From contig JAUSFE010000118.1 of assembly GCA_030649945.1 (NCBI GenBank), forward strand, positions 1 to 64,000: a stretch of 64,000 bases of DNA, in the 5' to 3' direction. The position numbers were made by a program, and so were the translations under genes. This DNA comes from Dehalococcoidia bacterium (GTDB lineage: Bacteria; Chloroflexota; Dehalococcoidia; SM23-28-2; RBG-16-64-32). Of this stretch, positions 28,941-37,948 are shown in pieces. Below the pieces are notes generated by a model, which was not told the origin of the DNA, did no database searches, and saw only the letters and a list, made by a program, of their open reading frames with translations. Each line of letters begins with the position of its first letter. Within the stretch, counting starts at the first letter, position 1.

Positions 28941-30311
28941 TCAGATGGATATCTGGGTGCGGATGTCCGCCAGTTGCGCGCTCAAGCGGGGGTCCGAGAT
29001 AAGGCCGCGGGCCACCTTTTGCACACCGTGGATTATTGTGGAGTGATCGCGGTGGCCCAAAAGCAGCCCCACCTGCTTGAGCGCCAGCTCCGCGTCCTCC
29101 CGCAGGAGGTACATCGCCATGTGACGGGCTTCCGCAATGGGCTTCGCGCGGCTCTTGCCCACCAGCGCCTGCAGGGTGACGTTGTAGTATGAGCAGGCGG
29201 CCTGCATGATGGTCTGCGGGTCGCTGGGCGCGGACACCGTCGGGGTCAGGGCCGCCAGCGCACGCGCCGCTACCGCCAGGCTGATGGCGGAGCTGGTGAG
29301 GCGGGCGTAGGCGACGACGCGGTTCAGCAGCCCCTCCAGCTGGCGCACGTTGTCGCGCGCCCGGTCCGAGAGGAAGTGCGCGACGTCCGCCGGCACGTCC
29401 ACCTTCTGCTCGCGCGACTTCGCCTGCAGGATTGCCAGCCGCGTCTCCTCGTCAGGCGGCTGGATGTCGGCGATCAGGCCCCACTGGAAGCGGGAGCAGA
29501 GCCTGCCCTCCAGGCCGGGGATCCCCGCCGGCGGCCGGTCGCTGGCCACCACCAGCTGGCAGCCGTTGGAATGCAGGTCGTTGAACGTGTAGAAGAACTC
29601 CTCCTGGGTGCGCCCCTTGCCGGCCAGGAACTGGATATCGTCCACCATCAGCAGCTGGACCGACCGGTAGCGCCGACGGAACTCGTCGGCCCGCCCCTGG
29701 GCGATGGCCGTCACGAAGTCGTTGGTGAACTGCTCCGAGGTGACGTAGAGGGCGTTCCGGCTGGCGTGGGCCGCCCGCAGGGCGATGGCCTGCAAGAGGT
29801 GCGTCTTGCCCAGCCCGGGGCTGCTGTAGATGAAGAGCGGGTTGTAGTCCTCGCCGGGCCGGTCGGCCGCTGCCGCGGCCGCCGCCGCCGCCATGCGGTT
29901 GGAGTCCGCCACGACGAACGAGCGGAAGTTGTAGCGGGGGTTCAGGTGCTGGCGCAGGACCGGGCTGGAGATGATGGCCTGCGCCGCCGAGCCGTTGGCC
30001 AGGGGCAGATCCTCGGACACTACCGCTGCCGCGGCACGGCCGTTGGCGCTGCCGTTGCGGCCGATGATCTCGAACGCGACCTCCGTCGGCTGTCCCAGGA
30101 TGCCACCGATGGTCTGGGAGACCAGGCCCCGCATGCGCGTGGCCAGCCACTCCTTCACGAACTCCGTGGGCACGCCGACGACGAACTGGCCCTCGCCGAC
30201 ACGCAATCCCTGCGTATCCTTCAGCCACGTGTCGTAGTTGGGTCTCGTGACGTGGATCTGAAGCTGGCCGAGGGCAGTGTCCCAGACACGCTGGGCAGTG
30301 GGGTCTGCCAT
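28941..30311 (-). CDS. dnaA: Chromosomal replication initiator protein DnaA
   Basis: 456 residues. Domain I (~1-85), a short Ala-rich domain II, AAA+ domain III with PGLGKTHLLQAI (Walker A) and LLMVDDIQFL (Walker B), and domain IV with the signature LLLGHRDHSTIIHG for DnaA-box binding. The residues before the Walker lysine read SSPGLGKT instead of the usual GGxGLGKT. It binds origin DnaA boxes and opens the duplex. dnaN, recF and gyrB are not adjacent; the neighbours are obgE and the divergent coaX. A sigma-70 promoter lies 45-75 bases upstream. Confidence 0.95.
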   Translation of the reverse strand: MADPTAQRVWDTALGQLQIHVTRPNYDTWLKDTQGLRVGEGQFVVGVPTEFVKEWLATRMRGLVSQTIGGILGQPTEVAFEIIGRNGSANGRAAAAVVSEDLPLANGSAAQAIISSPVLRQHLNPRYNFRSFVVADSNRMAAAAAAAAADRPGEDYNPLFIYSSPGLGKTHLLQAIALRAAHASRNALYVTSEQFTNDFVTAIAQGRADEFRRRYRSVQLLMVDDIQFLAGKGRTQEEFFYTFNDLHSNGCQLVVASDRPPAGIPGLEGRLCSRFQWGLIADIQPPDEETRLAILQAKSREQKVDVPADVAHFLSDRARDNVRQLEGLLNRVVAYARLTSSAISLAVAARALAALTPTVSAPSDPQTIMQAACSYYNVTLQALVGKSRAKPIAEARHMAMYLLREDAELALKQVGLLLGHRDHSTIIHGVQKVARGLISDPRLSAQLADIRTQISI

Positions 30312-30355
30312 GAAAGAGCCTCCGATGTGGTGTTGTAGGGGAGCGGCTGGCGGAA

Positions 30356-30385
30356 CGATAACACAGGCCGAGCCAACCCTGTCAA
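30356..30385 (-). promoter_or_regulatory. dnaA promoter
   Basis: On the minus strand TTGACA (30385-30380) is followed after 16 bases by TGTTAT, or after 18 by TTATCG (30361-30356). Transcription would start ~45 bases before the dnaA ATG. Confidence 0.6.
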
Positions 30386-30483
30386 CGGCGTTATGTTAAC
30401 GTTGGGGGGAAGTTGGGGAGCCTTTTCGAACTGTCAAAGTCGGGCCTTCCCCAAACCCGGTTGCTGCCCTATCTTACGGCGCA

Positions 30484-30489
30484 TATAAT
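30484..30489 (+). promoter_or_regulatory. -10 box of the coaX transcript
   Basis: A perfect TATAAT lies 42 bases before the coaX GTG; the -35 is not clear. The leader contains TGGAGGTG as ribosome site. Confidence 0.5.
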
Positions 30490-30531
30490 CCGCTCCAGAC
30501 GGACGCCGTCGCTATCTGGAGGTGCCTTTTC

Positions 30532-31299
30532 GTGCTCCTGGCCATGGATGTGGGCAATACCAACGTCACGCTTGGCGTCTATGACGGCAAGACCCTGAAA
30601 TCCACCTGGCGCTTCGCCACCGACATGGAAAAACTGGCCGATGAGTACGGCGTCCTCATCCTCACACTGCTCCAACACGAGGCCCTCTCCCCGGACGATA
30701 TCACGGAGGCCGTCATGGCCTGCGTGGTGCCGGACCTGGAACCCGTCTTCAACGCCGCCTGCAGCCGCTACTTCAACGTCCGCCCGCTCTCCGTCCACGC
30801 CGGCATCCGCACCGGCCTGCGCATCCTCTACGACACCCCGCGCGACGTCGGCGCGGACCGCGTGGCCGATGCCGTCGCCGCCATCCACCTCTACGGTCCG
30901 CCCCTCATCGTCGTGGACCTGGGCACCGGCACCGTTTTCGACGCCATCAACAAGGACGGCGACTACCTGGGTGGCGCCATCGCCCCCGGCGTCGGCATCG
31001 CCTCCGAAGCGCTCTTCCGGCGGGCCGCCAAGCTGCGCCGCGTGGAGCTGACGCGGCCCCACGCCGCCATCGGCCGTAATACAATGACATCGGTGCAGTC
31101 CGGCATCCTCTTCGGCTACGTGGGCCTGATCGAGGGCATCGTCGGGCGCATCAAGGAGGAACTGGGGGGCAACCCAAAGGTCATCGGCACCGGGGGCTAC
31201 GCCGAGATCATCGGCCGCGAGACCACGGTTATCGACGTCATCAACCCCGACCTGACGCTGGAGGGGCTACGCATCATCTTCGAGCTGAACAAGGGATGA
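30532..31299 (+). CDS. coaX: Type III pantothenate kinase
   Basis: 255 residues from GTG 30532, with GGAGG ten bases upstream. The ASKHA-type phosphate loop MDVGNTNVTLGVY, GADRVADAVAAI and VDLGTGTVFD identify the CoaX family. It phosphorylates pantothenate, the first step of CoA synthesis. The next gene, coaBC, encodes later steps, so this is a CoA pathway pair. Confidence 0.95.
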   Translation: MLLAMDVGNTNVTLGVYDGKTLKSTWRFATDMEKLADEYGVLILTLLQHEALSPDDITEAVMACVVPDLEPVFNAACSRYFNVRPLSVHAGIRTGLRILYDTPRDVGADRVADAVAAIHLYGPPLIVVDLGTGTVFDAINKDGDYLGGAIAPGVGIASEALFRRAAKLRRVELTRPHAAIGRNTMTSVQSGILFGYVGLIEGIVGRIKEELGGNPKVIGTGGYAEIIGRETTVIDVINPDLTLEGLRIIFELNKG

Positions 31300-31371
31300 A
31301 GGCAGGCATTATGCATCAAGCAGACGCCGGCGGGGCGCCGGTGCCGCTCTGCGGGATCCAGGCCCCTCGCC

Positions 31372-32574
31372 ATGTATAACCTGACGGACCGCAGCGTGGT
31401 CCTGGGCGTCACCGGCAGCATCGCCGTCTACAAGGCCGTGGACCTCGCCAGCAAGCTCACCCAGGCGGGCGCGCTCGTCGATGTGGTGATGACGCGGGAG
31501 GCGGCCGAGTTCGTGCGGCCCATCACCTTCCAGAGCGTCACCGGCCGCCGCGCCTGCTGGGACATGTGGGACACCGGCTCCGATGTTCCCGAGCTGCACG
31601 TGGCCCTCGCTCGCCGCGCGGACATCCTGGTCGTCGCCCCCGCGACAGCCACCGTCATCGCCCGCCTCGCCCTCGGGCTAGCCGAGGAGATGGTCAGCCT
31701 CACCGCTCTCGCCACGCGCGCCCCCGCCCTCGTCTGCCCGGCGATGGACCCGCAGATGTACGAGCACCCCGCCACACAGGGGCACGTGGAGACGCTGCGG
31801 TCGCGCGGGGTGCTGCTGGTGGGCCCGGAGGAAGGACGCCTCGCCTCGGGCCACCGCGGCCGCGGGCGCCTGTCTGAGGTTGACACCATTATGGGCGCCG
31901 TCAGATACGTCCTGGGTAGGACAGGCGACTTAGCAGGAAAAACGGTCGTCGTCAGCGCCGGCGGCACTCAGGAGCCCATCGACCCCGTCCGCTACCTGGG
32001 CAACCACTCTTCCGGGAAGATGGGGTTCGCCCTGGCCGAGGCGGCACGCGACCGCGGCGCCCGCACCGTCCTCGTGACCGCCCCCGTCGCCCTGGCGGAC
32101 CCCTATGGCGTGGAAACGGTCCGCGTCCGCCGCGCCGCGGAGATGCGGGACGCCGTCGCCGCCGCCTGCGGCGATGCGCACGCCCTCATCATGGCCGCCG
32201 CCGTGGCGGACTACCAGCCGGCCGAGGCCGCGGGCCAGAAGATCAAGCGCGAGAAGCTGGAGGGCCTCACCCTCTCCCTGGTGCGCACGCCGGACATCCT
32301 CGCGGAGGCCGGCCGCCGTCCGGGCCTCGTCCGCGTGGGGTTCGCCGCCGAGAGCGACGAACTGCTGGCCAACGCCCGCCACAAGCTGGAGGCGAAGGGC
32401 CTGGACCTCATCGTGGCCAATGACATCACGGCGCCGGACGCCGGGTTCGCCGTCGATACCAACCGGGTCACCCTCCTGGACCGCGAGGGCGGCGTGGAAG
32501 AACTGCCGCTCATGACCAAGTACGAGGCCGCGTGGCGTATACTGGACCGAGTGGCGGAGCGGATGACGAAATGA
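31372..32574 (+). CDS. coaBC: Phosphopantothenoylcysteine decarboxylase / phosphopantothenate-cysteine ligase
   Basis: 400 residues. The N-terminal CoaC flavoprotein half has VLGVTGSIAVYKA, active-site His76 (ELHVALARRADIL) and PAMDPQMY; the CoaB half starts at ~190 with VVVSAGGTQEPIDPVRYLGN and has KIKREK. Two CoaC signature residues differ from E. coli: Asn125 of PxMNxxM is Asp126, and Cys158 of the clamp (LACGD) is Ser159 (LASGH). In E. coli the Cys is needed for the reductive step, so this is either a lineage variant or a changed mechanism. It overlaps the next frame at its stop. Confidence 0.92.
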   Translation: MYNLTDRSVVLGVTGSIAVYKAVDLASKLTQAGALVDVVMTREAAEFVRPITFQSVTGRRACWDMWDTGSDVPELHVALARRADILVVAPATATVIARLALGLAEEMVSLTALATRAPALVCPAMDPQMYEHPATQGHVETLRSRGVLLVGPEEGRLASGHRGRGRLSEVDTIMGAVRYVLGRTGDLAGKTVVVSAGGTQEPIDPVRYLGNHSSGKMGFALAEAARDRGARTVLVTAPVALADPYGVETVRVRRAAEMRDAVAAACGDAHALIMAAAVADYQPAEAAGQKIKREKLEGLTLSLVRTPDILAEAGRRPGLVRVGFAAESDELLANARHKLEAKGLDLIVANDITAPDAGFAVDTNRVTLLDREGGVEELPLMTKYEAAWRILDRVAERMTK

Positions 32575-32654
32575 GCGCACGGGCAAGCCGGCGCGGCGGC
32601 GCAGAGCCGGGCGGACGCCCGCCCGTCGGCGCGGGGCCGCCCGAAGGAGAGGAC

Positions 32655-33464
32655 ATGTCCGAAGGATTCACGCTGGAAAAGTTCGCCAGCCACCCCTTCT
32701 ATCTGGAGGTCAACCGCCGCCTGGTGGCGCTCACCGGCCTTCGCCAGGGCCAGCGCGTGCTGGACCTGGGCGCCGGCACCGGCGCGGTCACGCGCCTGCT
32801 CTGGCAGGAGGTGGGCTGCCCGGAAGCGGAGGTCATCGCCGTGGAGCCGTCGCCCACGGCCACCGAGGTGGCCCGCCGCAACCTGGAGAACCTCGGCGGC
32901 GCCGTCGTGCGCTTCGTCCACGGCGGCGCCGAGATGCTATCGCAGCTGGTCAAGAAGCCGGTGGACGCCGTCTTCTTCTGCAACGCCATCCACCTGGTCC
33001 ATGAGAAGGAGCGCGTGCTCCAGGAGATCAAGCGCACCCTGAACGCAGACGGCACCTTCTCCTTCAACACGTCGTTCTATCAGGGTGCAGAACCGCCCGA
33101 GGCGGAGCAGTTCTACCGGCGCTGGATGATGAGGGCCCTGCGCGTGCTCAAGAGCAAGTACGGCCTCATGCCGGATCGCACCCGGGCGGAGGCCCGCCAG
33201 CGCCTGACCGAAGAGGAGTACGTGCGCTTGCTGGAGGCCAACGGCTTCCGCATCCGCAACAAGGAAGTGATGACCGTCCAGATGCCCCTGGGCGGCTTCG
33301 AGGACATCAGCGAGTACAGCCTCTGGATCGAAGGAGTGCTGCCGGGCGTGCCCCTGGCCGCCGGCGCCGACTCCCTGAAGCAGGGAGCCCGCGAGGCCTT
33401 CCAGGAGCTGGGACTCAAGTTCTCGCCCCGCAACTGGCTGCTGGTAGTCGCCAGCCGCGCCTAA
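32655..33464 (+). CDS. SAM-dependent methyltransferase
   Basis: 269 residues from ATG 32655, preceded by GAAGGAGAGG. Motif I is VLDLGAGTGAVTRLLW; post-motifs DAVFFCNAIHLVHEKERVL and FSFNTSFYQGAEPPE follow. The frame is open upstream to the coaBC stop at 32571 (ATGA overlap), so a 28-residue longer form is possible but would be Gly/Arg/Pro-rich. Family is small-molecule methyltransferase (Methyltransf_11/25-like); the substrate is unknown. Same strand as coaBC. Confidence 0.8.
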   Translation: MSEGFTLEKFASHPFYLEVNRRLVALTGLRQGQRVLDLGAGTGAVTRLLWQEVGCPEAEVIAVEPSPTATEVARRNLENLGGAVVRFVHGGAEMLSQLVKKPVDAVFFCNAIHLVHEKERVLQEIKRTLNADGTFSFNTSFYQGAEPPEAEQFYRRWMMRALRVLKSKYGLMPDRTRAEARQRLTEEEYVRLLEANGFRIRNKEVMTVQMPLGGFEDISEYSLWIEGVLPGVPLAAGADSLKQGAREAFQELGLKFSPRNWLLVVASRA

Positions 33465-33511
33465 CCCACCGCACACGGCTCGCGCCGCGTGCCGCACAAT
33501 AGGAGGTCGCC

Positions 33512-33901
33512 ATGCAGGATATCGCCCACCCCGGAGAGGGTCTGCTGGGCCAGGTGATGGACCGCATCAAACAGTCCGCGCGCGTAGAGCTGGTCTACGG
33601 CGAGTCCCGCGAGATCGGGGAGAAGACGATCATCCCCATCGCCGCGGTGGCGTACATGTTCGGCGCTGGCAGCGGCAGCGGCGTCGGCCCGCACTCCGGC
33701 AACGGCGCCAGCGAGGAGACGGCGGTGGGCGCGGGCGGCGGCGGCGGCGGCGCAGTCCGCGTGCAGCCCGTGGGCGTGCTGGAGGTTAGCGGCGACGACA
33801 CCCGCCTGGTGCCGGTGATCGACTGGACGCGCATCATCACCACGGGCCTCACCGTCTTCGGCGCCTGGATGATCCTGCGCACCATCTTCCGCCGGCGCTG
33901 A
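33512..33901 (+). CDS. GerW/YtfJ-family protein with C-terminal membrane helix
   Basis: 129 residues, AGGAGG six bases before the ATG. VELVYGESREIGEKTIIPIAAV, the Gly-rich loop and VRVQPVGVLEV match the GerW (YtfJ) family, first known as a spore protein but common in non-sporulating bacteria. A hydrophobic segment near the end (TTGLTVFGAWMILRTIF) would anchor it to the membrane, followed by a basic RRR tail. No sporulation genes are in the window. Function is unknown. Confidence 0.8.
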   Translation: MQDIAHPGEGLLGQVMDRIKQSARVELVYGESREIGEKTIIPIAAVAYMFGAGSGSGVGPHSGNGASEETAVGAGGGGGGAVRVQPVGVLEVSGDDTRLVPVIDWTRIITTGLTVFGAWMILRTIFRRR

Positions 33902-33924
33902 GCCGCGCAGCGGCGCATCCCAAC

Positions 33925-34236
33925 GTAGCGGAGCGCCTGCAGGCCTCCACTGCCCGGCTTCGCTTCGCCTGCGCGGCGTCTGCCTCCACCCCGTCCCCGG
34001 TTGCGCGCACCTGAAGGTACCCGCCTACGGTGCGAGTGGCGGAGAGCCGCCCGCGTCCCGCAGAGCGCATGTAGCGGAGCGCCCCTTCGGCAGGCTCAGG
34101 GGATGCTTCAGGCCTCCACTGCCCGGCTTCGCTTCGCCTGCGCGGCGTCTGCCTCCACCGCATCCCCGGTTGCGCGCACCTGAAGGTACCCGCCTACGGC
34201 GCGAGTGGCGGAGAGCCGCCCGTGTCCCGCAGAGCG
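33925..34236. repeat. Tandem duplication of a ~145-base intergenic element
   Basis: Copy 1 (33925-34067) and copy 2 (34071-34236) both run from GTAGCGGAGCGCC to CCGCAGAGCG and share long identical tracts such as GCCCGGCTTCGCTTCGCCTG. Copy 2 has ~23 extra bases (around CTTCGGCAGGCTCAGGGG). The element is not coding in any consistent frame. It fills most of the 390-base gap between the GerW-like gene and pepA. Confidence 0.92.
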
Positions 34237-34289
34237 ACCCTCACCGCCGCCGCGACCTGACTGCTCCAATGCTCTAATGCCCTAATGCT

Positions 34290-35795
34290 CTAGCGTTCCG
34301 CCAGCGCCAGCACCAGGTTCACCAGCGTCCGCGTGGGGATGCCGGTGGAGCCCTTCACCCAGACGCCCTTCTCCTTGTCGGCGTCGTCCGTGCCGGCCAT
34401 ATCGATGTGCGCCCAGGGCGTGTCCTCCACGAAGAAGTGCAGGAACTTGGCGGCGCTGATGGCGCCGCCGTTGCGGTTGCCCGTGTTCTTAATGTCGGCC
34501 ACGTTGCTGCGCAGCCCTTCTGCGTAGTCATCGATCAGGGGGAACCGCCACATGGGCTCGCCCGCGGCCTGCCCGGCCTTCGTGATCGCCTCCGCCAGGC
34601 CGTCGTCCGTGGTCATGAAGCCGGTAGCGCCGGGCCCCAGCGCTATCTGCATGGCCCCTGTCAGCGTGGCCACGTCGATCAGGGGCGAGAGCTTCTGCTG
34701 GCGCGCGTAGCAGATGGCGTCGGCCAGGATCAGCCGGCCCTCCGCGTCGGTGTTGATCACCTCTATCGTCTTGCCGTTCATCGCCCGCAGCACGTCGCCC
34801 GGGCGGATGGCGGAGCCGGAGGGCATGTTTTCCGCCGCCGGCACCAGTCCCGTCACGTTCACGGCCGGGCGCAGCTTGCCCAGCGCCCACATGGCGGAGA
34901 TGATGGCCGCGCCCCCGGACATGTCGCCCTTCATCGCCTCCATGCCCGCCGCCGGCTTGATGGAGATGCCGCCGGAGTCGAAGGTGATGCCCTTGCCGAT
35001 GAGGCCGATCGTCTGATCGCTGTCCGGCCGGCCCCGGTAGCGCAGGATGATGAAGCAGGGCGGCTGCGCCGAACCCACGCCGACGCCCAGCAGCGCCCCC
35101 ATGCCAAGCTCACGCAGCGTCTGCTCGTCCAGGACCTCGCACTCCAGCCCGGCGTCTCCGGCCAGCGCCTGCGCGCGCTCGGCGAACTTCGCGGGCGGCA
35201 GTTCGTTCGCGGGCTCGTTCGCCAGGTCGCGGGTGTGGTTCGCCGCCTGGCCCAGGATCACGCCCCGCTCGACGCCGCGGCGCACCGCATCCAGCTTCGC
35301 GGCGTCAGACTCGACGATGGCCAGCGTCTCGATGTCCTTCGAGGTGTCGTCTTCGTTGTGCTTGTAGCGGCGGAATCTGTATGCGCCCATCACGGCGCCC
35401 TCGGCGATGGCCTGTGCGCAGGCCTCCGGGGCCAGCCCGGCGATGCCGGCCCCGTGCAGGATGGTGGCCACGCTCGTCGCGCTGGCCCCGCGGGCCCGCC
35501 GCAGGCAGGACCCCATCAGGTTGCGGACGGTGTCCAGACCGAAGTCCTTCTGCTTCCCCAGCCCGGCCACGAGGACTCGCGCTGCGGGTATGCGGCCCAG
35601 CGTGTGGACGAGCACAACCTCGTTCTTCTTGCCCTTGATCTCGCCGTCGGCGATCAGCCGGCCGATGCCGCCGCCGAGAGATCGGTCCACCGCCCCCGTC
35701 GCCCCGCCCGGGCTGGTCACGCCCTCGAACAGGTTGACGATGATCGCCCCGGCCGGGTGCTGGGTGATGTCCCCCGCTTCTACCTTGATGTCCAC
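34290..35795 (-). CDS. pepA: Leucyl aminopeptidase (M17)
   Basis: 501 residues from GTG 35795, with AAGGAG six bases upstream. The frame is open further upstream without a ribosome site. The M17 signature NTDAEGRLILADA is present, as are metal-binding GKGITFDSGGISIKP and the catalytic-loop MKGDMSGGAA. It is a cytosolic hexameric zinc/manganese aminopeptidase used in peptide turnover. It is the last of several minus-strand genes that begin with dapA. Confidence 0.95.
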   Translation of the reverse strand: MDIKVEAGDITQHPAGAIIVNLFEGVTSPGGATGAVDRSLGGGIGRLIADGEIKGKKNEVVLVHTLGRIPAARVLVAGLGKQKDFGLDTVRNLMGSCLRRARGASATSVATILHGAGIAGLAPEACAQAIAEGAVMGAYRFRRYKHNEDDTSKDIETLAIVESDAAKLDAVRRGVERGVILGQAANHTRDLANEPANELPPAKFAERAQALAGDAGLECEVLDEQTLRELGMGALLGVGVGSAQPPCFIILRYRGRPDSDQTIGLIGKGITFDSGGISIKPAAGMEAMKGDMSGGAAIISAMWALGKLRPAVNVTGLVPAAENMPSGSAIRPGDVLRAMNGKTIEVINTDAEGRLILADAICYARQQKLSPLIDVATLTGAMQIALGPGATGFMTTDDGLAEAITKAGQAAGEPMWRFPLIDDYAEGLRSNVADIKNTGNRNGGAISAAKFLHFFVEDTPWAHIDMAGTDDADKEKGVWVKGSTGIPTRTLVNLVLALAER

Positions 35796-35929
35796 TCTCG
35801 TCTCCTTAAGGTGCGTGCGCGAATGAAGAGATCTCCCGTGCCGGGAGCCCAGACGATAATAGCGACCGGCGTGAGCCGGGGTCAAAGGTTGCGGGCTAAC
35901 GCACGGCGCCAAGAGGCGCCGCCGGGGCG

Positions 35930-36382
35930 CTACTCCTGCGGGCGCCCGCGCGAGCGCCGCGTGGTCCGCTGGTGACGGGCGCCCGCCCGCGGGGGCGTCG
36001 TGCCGGCCGGCGGCTCCTGCGCCCGCGCCAGCGCGGCGAGGAACGCGTTCGGGTCCTCCAGCGAGGCGGCGATGCGCCGGCAGCGCAGGAGGCCCCAGAC
36101 CCGCAGCGGCTTCCGCAGCCGCACCTCTACGACCCCCTTGTAGGAGCCGATCAGCCCGACCAGGCCGAGGAGGTTGGTGCGCCAGCCGACGCCGTACCAG
36201 AGCGGCCACGCCCTGATCACCGCGCCTTCGACGTCCGCCATCGGGACGCTGCGGCGGAAAAGCAGGCCGAACCGGAAGAGAACCTGGTCGTCGGTGAGCT
36301 CCACGTAGGAGTTCCGGGGCGTCGCTCCGCCCGCCAGCAGCAGCGGCCGCCACCAGGAATCGATGTGCACTGGGAAACGCAT
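35930..36382 (-). CDS. Hypothetical PH-like domain protein
   Basis: 150 residues. The first ~105 residues alternate hydrophobic strands (NSYVELTDDQVLFRFGLLFRR, VEVRLRKPLRVWGLL), as in small bacterial PH-like domains, and the last ~40 are basic and disordered (RAGARHQRTTRRSRGRPQE). Its ATG lies one base after the stop of the aldo/keto reductase gene, so it is cotranscribed with it. No family is recognised with certainty; a DNA/RNA- or membrane-associated role is possible. Confidence 0.6.
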   Translation of the reverse strand: MRFPVHIDSWWRPLLLAGGATPRNSYVELTDDQVLFRFGLLFRRSVPMADVEGAVIRAWPLWYGVGWRTNLLGLVGLIGSYKGVVEVRLRKPLRVWGLLRCRRIAASLEDPNAFLAALARAQEPPAGTTPPRAGARHQRTTRRSRGRPQE

Positions 36383-36383
36383 C

Positions 36384-37334
36384 TCAGCCCTCGCCTTTCT
36401 TCGTCAGCTTGTCCACTTCGGCCAGCTCCTCGGCCGTCATCCGCCACTGGGCCGCCCTGGCGTTCTGGTCCACCTGCTCCGGGCTCGTGGCGCCGGCGAT
36501 CACGCTGGCCACGTGCGCCTGGCCGGCCAGCCAGCCGATGGCCACGTCCAGCACGCCGCGCTCCCGCGCCTGGGCGAATGCCGTCAGCTTCTCCAGGACC
36601 GCGAAGTTACGCTCGGAGAGCAGCGCCTGCCCGCGCGCGCCCCAGAGCGCCAGCCGCGTCCCCTGCGGCGGCGGTTCCCCGGGCCGGTACTTGCCGGAGA
36701 GAAAGCCGCTGGCCAGCGGGAAGTATGGCAGCACGCCCAGCCCGTAGGCGTTGCAGGCGGGCACCAGCTCCCGCTCCACGCGGCGGTCCAGCAGGCTGTA
36801 CTCGTTCTGGGCGGAGATGAAGGGCGTCAGCTGGTGCGTGCGCGCCGTCCACTGCGCCTCCACCACCTGCCAGCCCGCGAAGTTGGAGCAGCCTATGTAG
36901 CGCACCTTCCCCTGCCGCACCAGGTCGTCCAGCGCCCGCTGCGTCTCCTCGATGGGCGTTGCGGGATCGGGGAAATGGACCTGGTAGAGGTCGATCCAAT
37001 CGGTGCCGAGGCGGCGCAGGCTGGCCTCCACCGCGCGCATGACGTAGCGGCGCGAGGCCCCCTTGTTCAGCGGCCCTTCGCCCATGGGCCCCACGAACTT
37101 GGTGGCGATGGCGACGTTCTGGCGGCGGTCGCCCAGCGCTGCGCCCAGGAACTCCTCCGACTTGCCGCCCCCGCCGTAGATGTCCGCCGTATCGAAGAGG
37201 TTGATCCCCAGCTCCAGCGCCTTGTGCACCACCGCCGCCGATTGGTCCTTGTCGCAGCGCATGCCGAAGTTGTTGCAGCCCAGCCCCGCCACGGACACCT
37301 GCAGGCCTGAGCGCCCTACGTTCTTGTATTCCAT
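36384..37334 (-). CDS. Aldo/keto reductase
   Basis: 316 residues, a TIM-barrel NADPH oxidoreductase. The catalytic tetrad is visible: Asp and Tyr in NLFDTADIYGGG, Lys in AIATKFVG, and His in YQVHFPDP. VRYIGCSNFAGWQV and the late AGATSPEQVDQNARA bind the cofactor. It belongs to the YajO/Tas-like group; substrate not predictable. Cotranscribed with the PH-like gene downstream. Confidence 0.9.
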   Translation of the reverse strand: MEYKNVGRSGLQVSVAGLGCNNFGMRCDKDQSAAVVHKALELGINLFDTADIYGGGGKSEEFLGAALGDRRQNVAIATKFVGPMGEGPLNKGASRRYVMRAVEASLRRLGTDWIDLYQVHFPDPATPIEETQRALDDLVRQGKVRYIGCSNFAGWQVVEAQWTARTHQLTPFISAQNEYSLLDRRVERELVPACNAYGLGVLPYFPLASGFLSGKYRPGEPPPQGTRLALWGARGQALLSERNFAVLEKLTAFAQARERGVLDVAIGWLAGQAHVASVIAGATSPEQVDQNARAAQWRMTAEELAEVDKLTKKGEG

Positions 37335-37348
37335 GCGTGCTCTTCGGC

Positions 37349-37939
37349 CTACGCCGTTTCCAGCAGTTCTACTTTCGAAACGACGATGCGAGCACCAGGA
37401 GTGCGGGACATCTTTACGATCAGAGGGTTCTTGCCGGTCCTGTGCAAACGCTCCGCGAGGCGGAGGTTAGCCTGCGCCAGTTCGGGGTCGTCTTCGGGCA
37501 GGAAGACGAGGTCTGCCTTCGGCGGTATCTGATCCATGAGCTCCTCAGAGTCAAGCACCTTCTCCATGAACAGCTTGAAGAGCTCATTGTTTCGTCTGAA
37601 TTGTTCAGCTCTCCGCATCACTATCATCCGCCTGTAGCGTTGTCTGTAAAACTCCCAGCGTTCGCCTATGTCATCCAGAGCGTAAGTGAACGTCTCGCGA
37701 TTGTCCATTCCTTCAAGGTCGCGCCGCCGCCTGGAGCCGCCGGGCATCAGGATGTCCATGTGTGGTCTGCCGTGGGCCGTGTCGAATCGAACTACAGGAA
37801 GCCAACGGCCGCCGAACTCGGCCATATACTGCACGGAGAATGACAGCACCTGCTTGCCGTGACGCCGCAGCCTCGCTTCCACGCGGTCACTGGCGGTTAG
37901 CCACTTGCTCCACTGCTCGATTCTTCGTTGGCGGGGCAC
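37349..37939 (-). CDS. Two-part hypothetical protein (DUF7718-like plus DUF5647-like)
   Basis: 196 residues from a GTG at 37939, nine bases after the dapA stop; no Shine-Dalgarno site is visible. The first ~95 residues (VVRFDTAHGRPHMDIL) resemble small DUF7718-type proteins, and the last ~90 (NNELFKLFMEKVLDSEELMDQIP, KADLVFLPEDDPEL) resemble DUF5647-type proteins. Such small proteins often occur as adjacent separate genes, so this may be a fusion. Family names are given from memory and are tentative. Function unknown. Confidence 0.5.
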   Translation of the reverse strand: MPRQRRIEQWSKWLTASDRVEARLRRHGKQVLSFSVQYMAEFGGRWLPVVRFDTAHGRPHMDILMPGGSRRRRDLEGMDNRETFTYALDDIGERWEFYRQRYRRMIVMRRAEQFRRNNELFKLFMEKVLDSEELMDQIPPKADLVFLPEDDPELAQANLRLAERLHRTGKNPLIVKMSRTPGARIVVSKVELLETA

Positions 37940-37948
37940 GATGGCAGG

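Noticed and set aside
34290..36354. pepA extended to a ~687-residue protein
   Set aside because: The extra N-terminus lies on top of the PH-like gene in another frame and has no ribosome site; GTG 35795 with AAGGAG gives the normal 501-residue M17 size.
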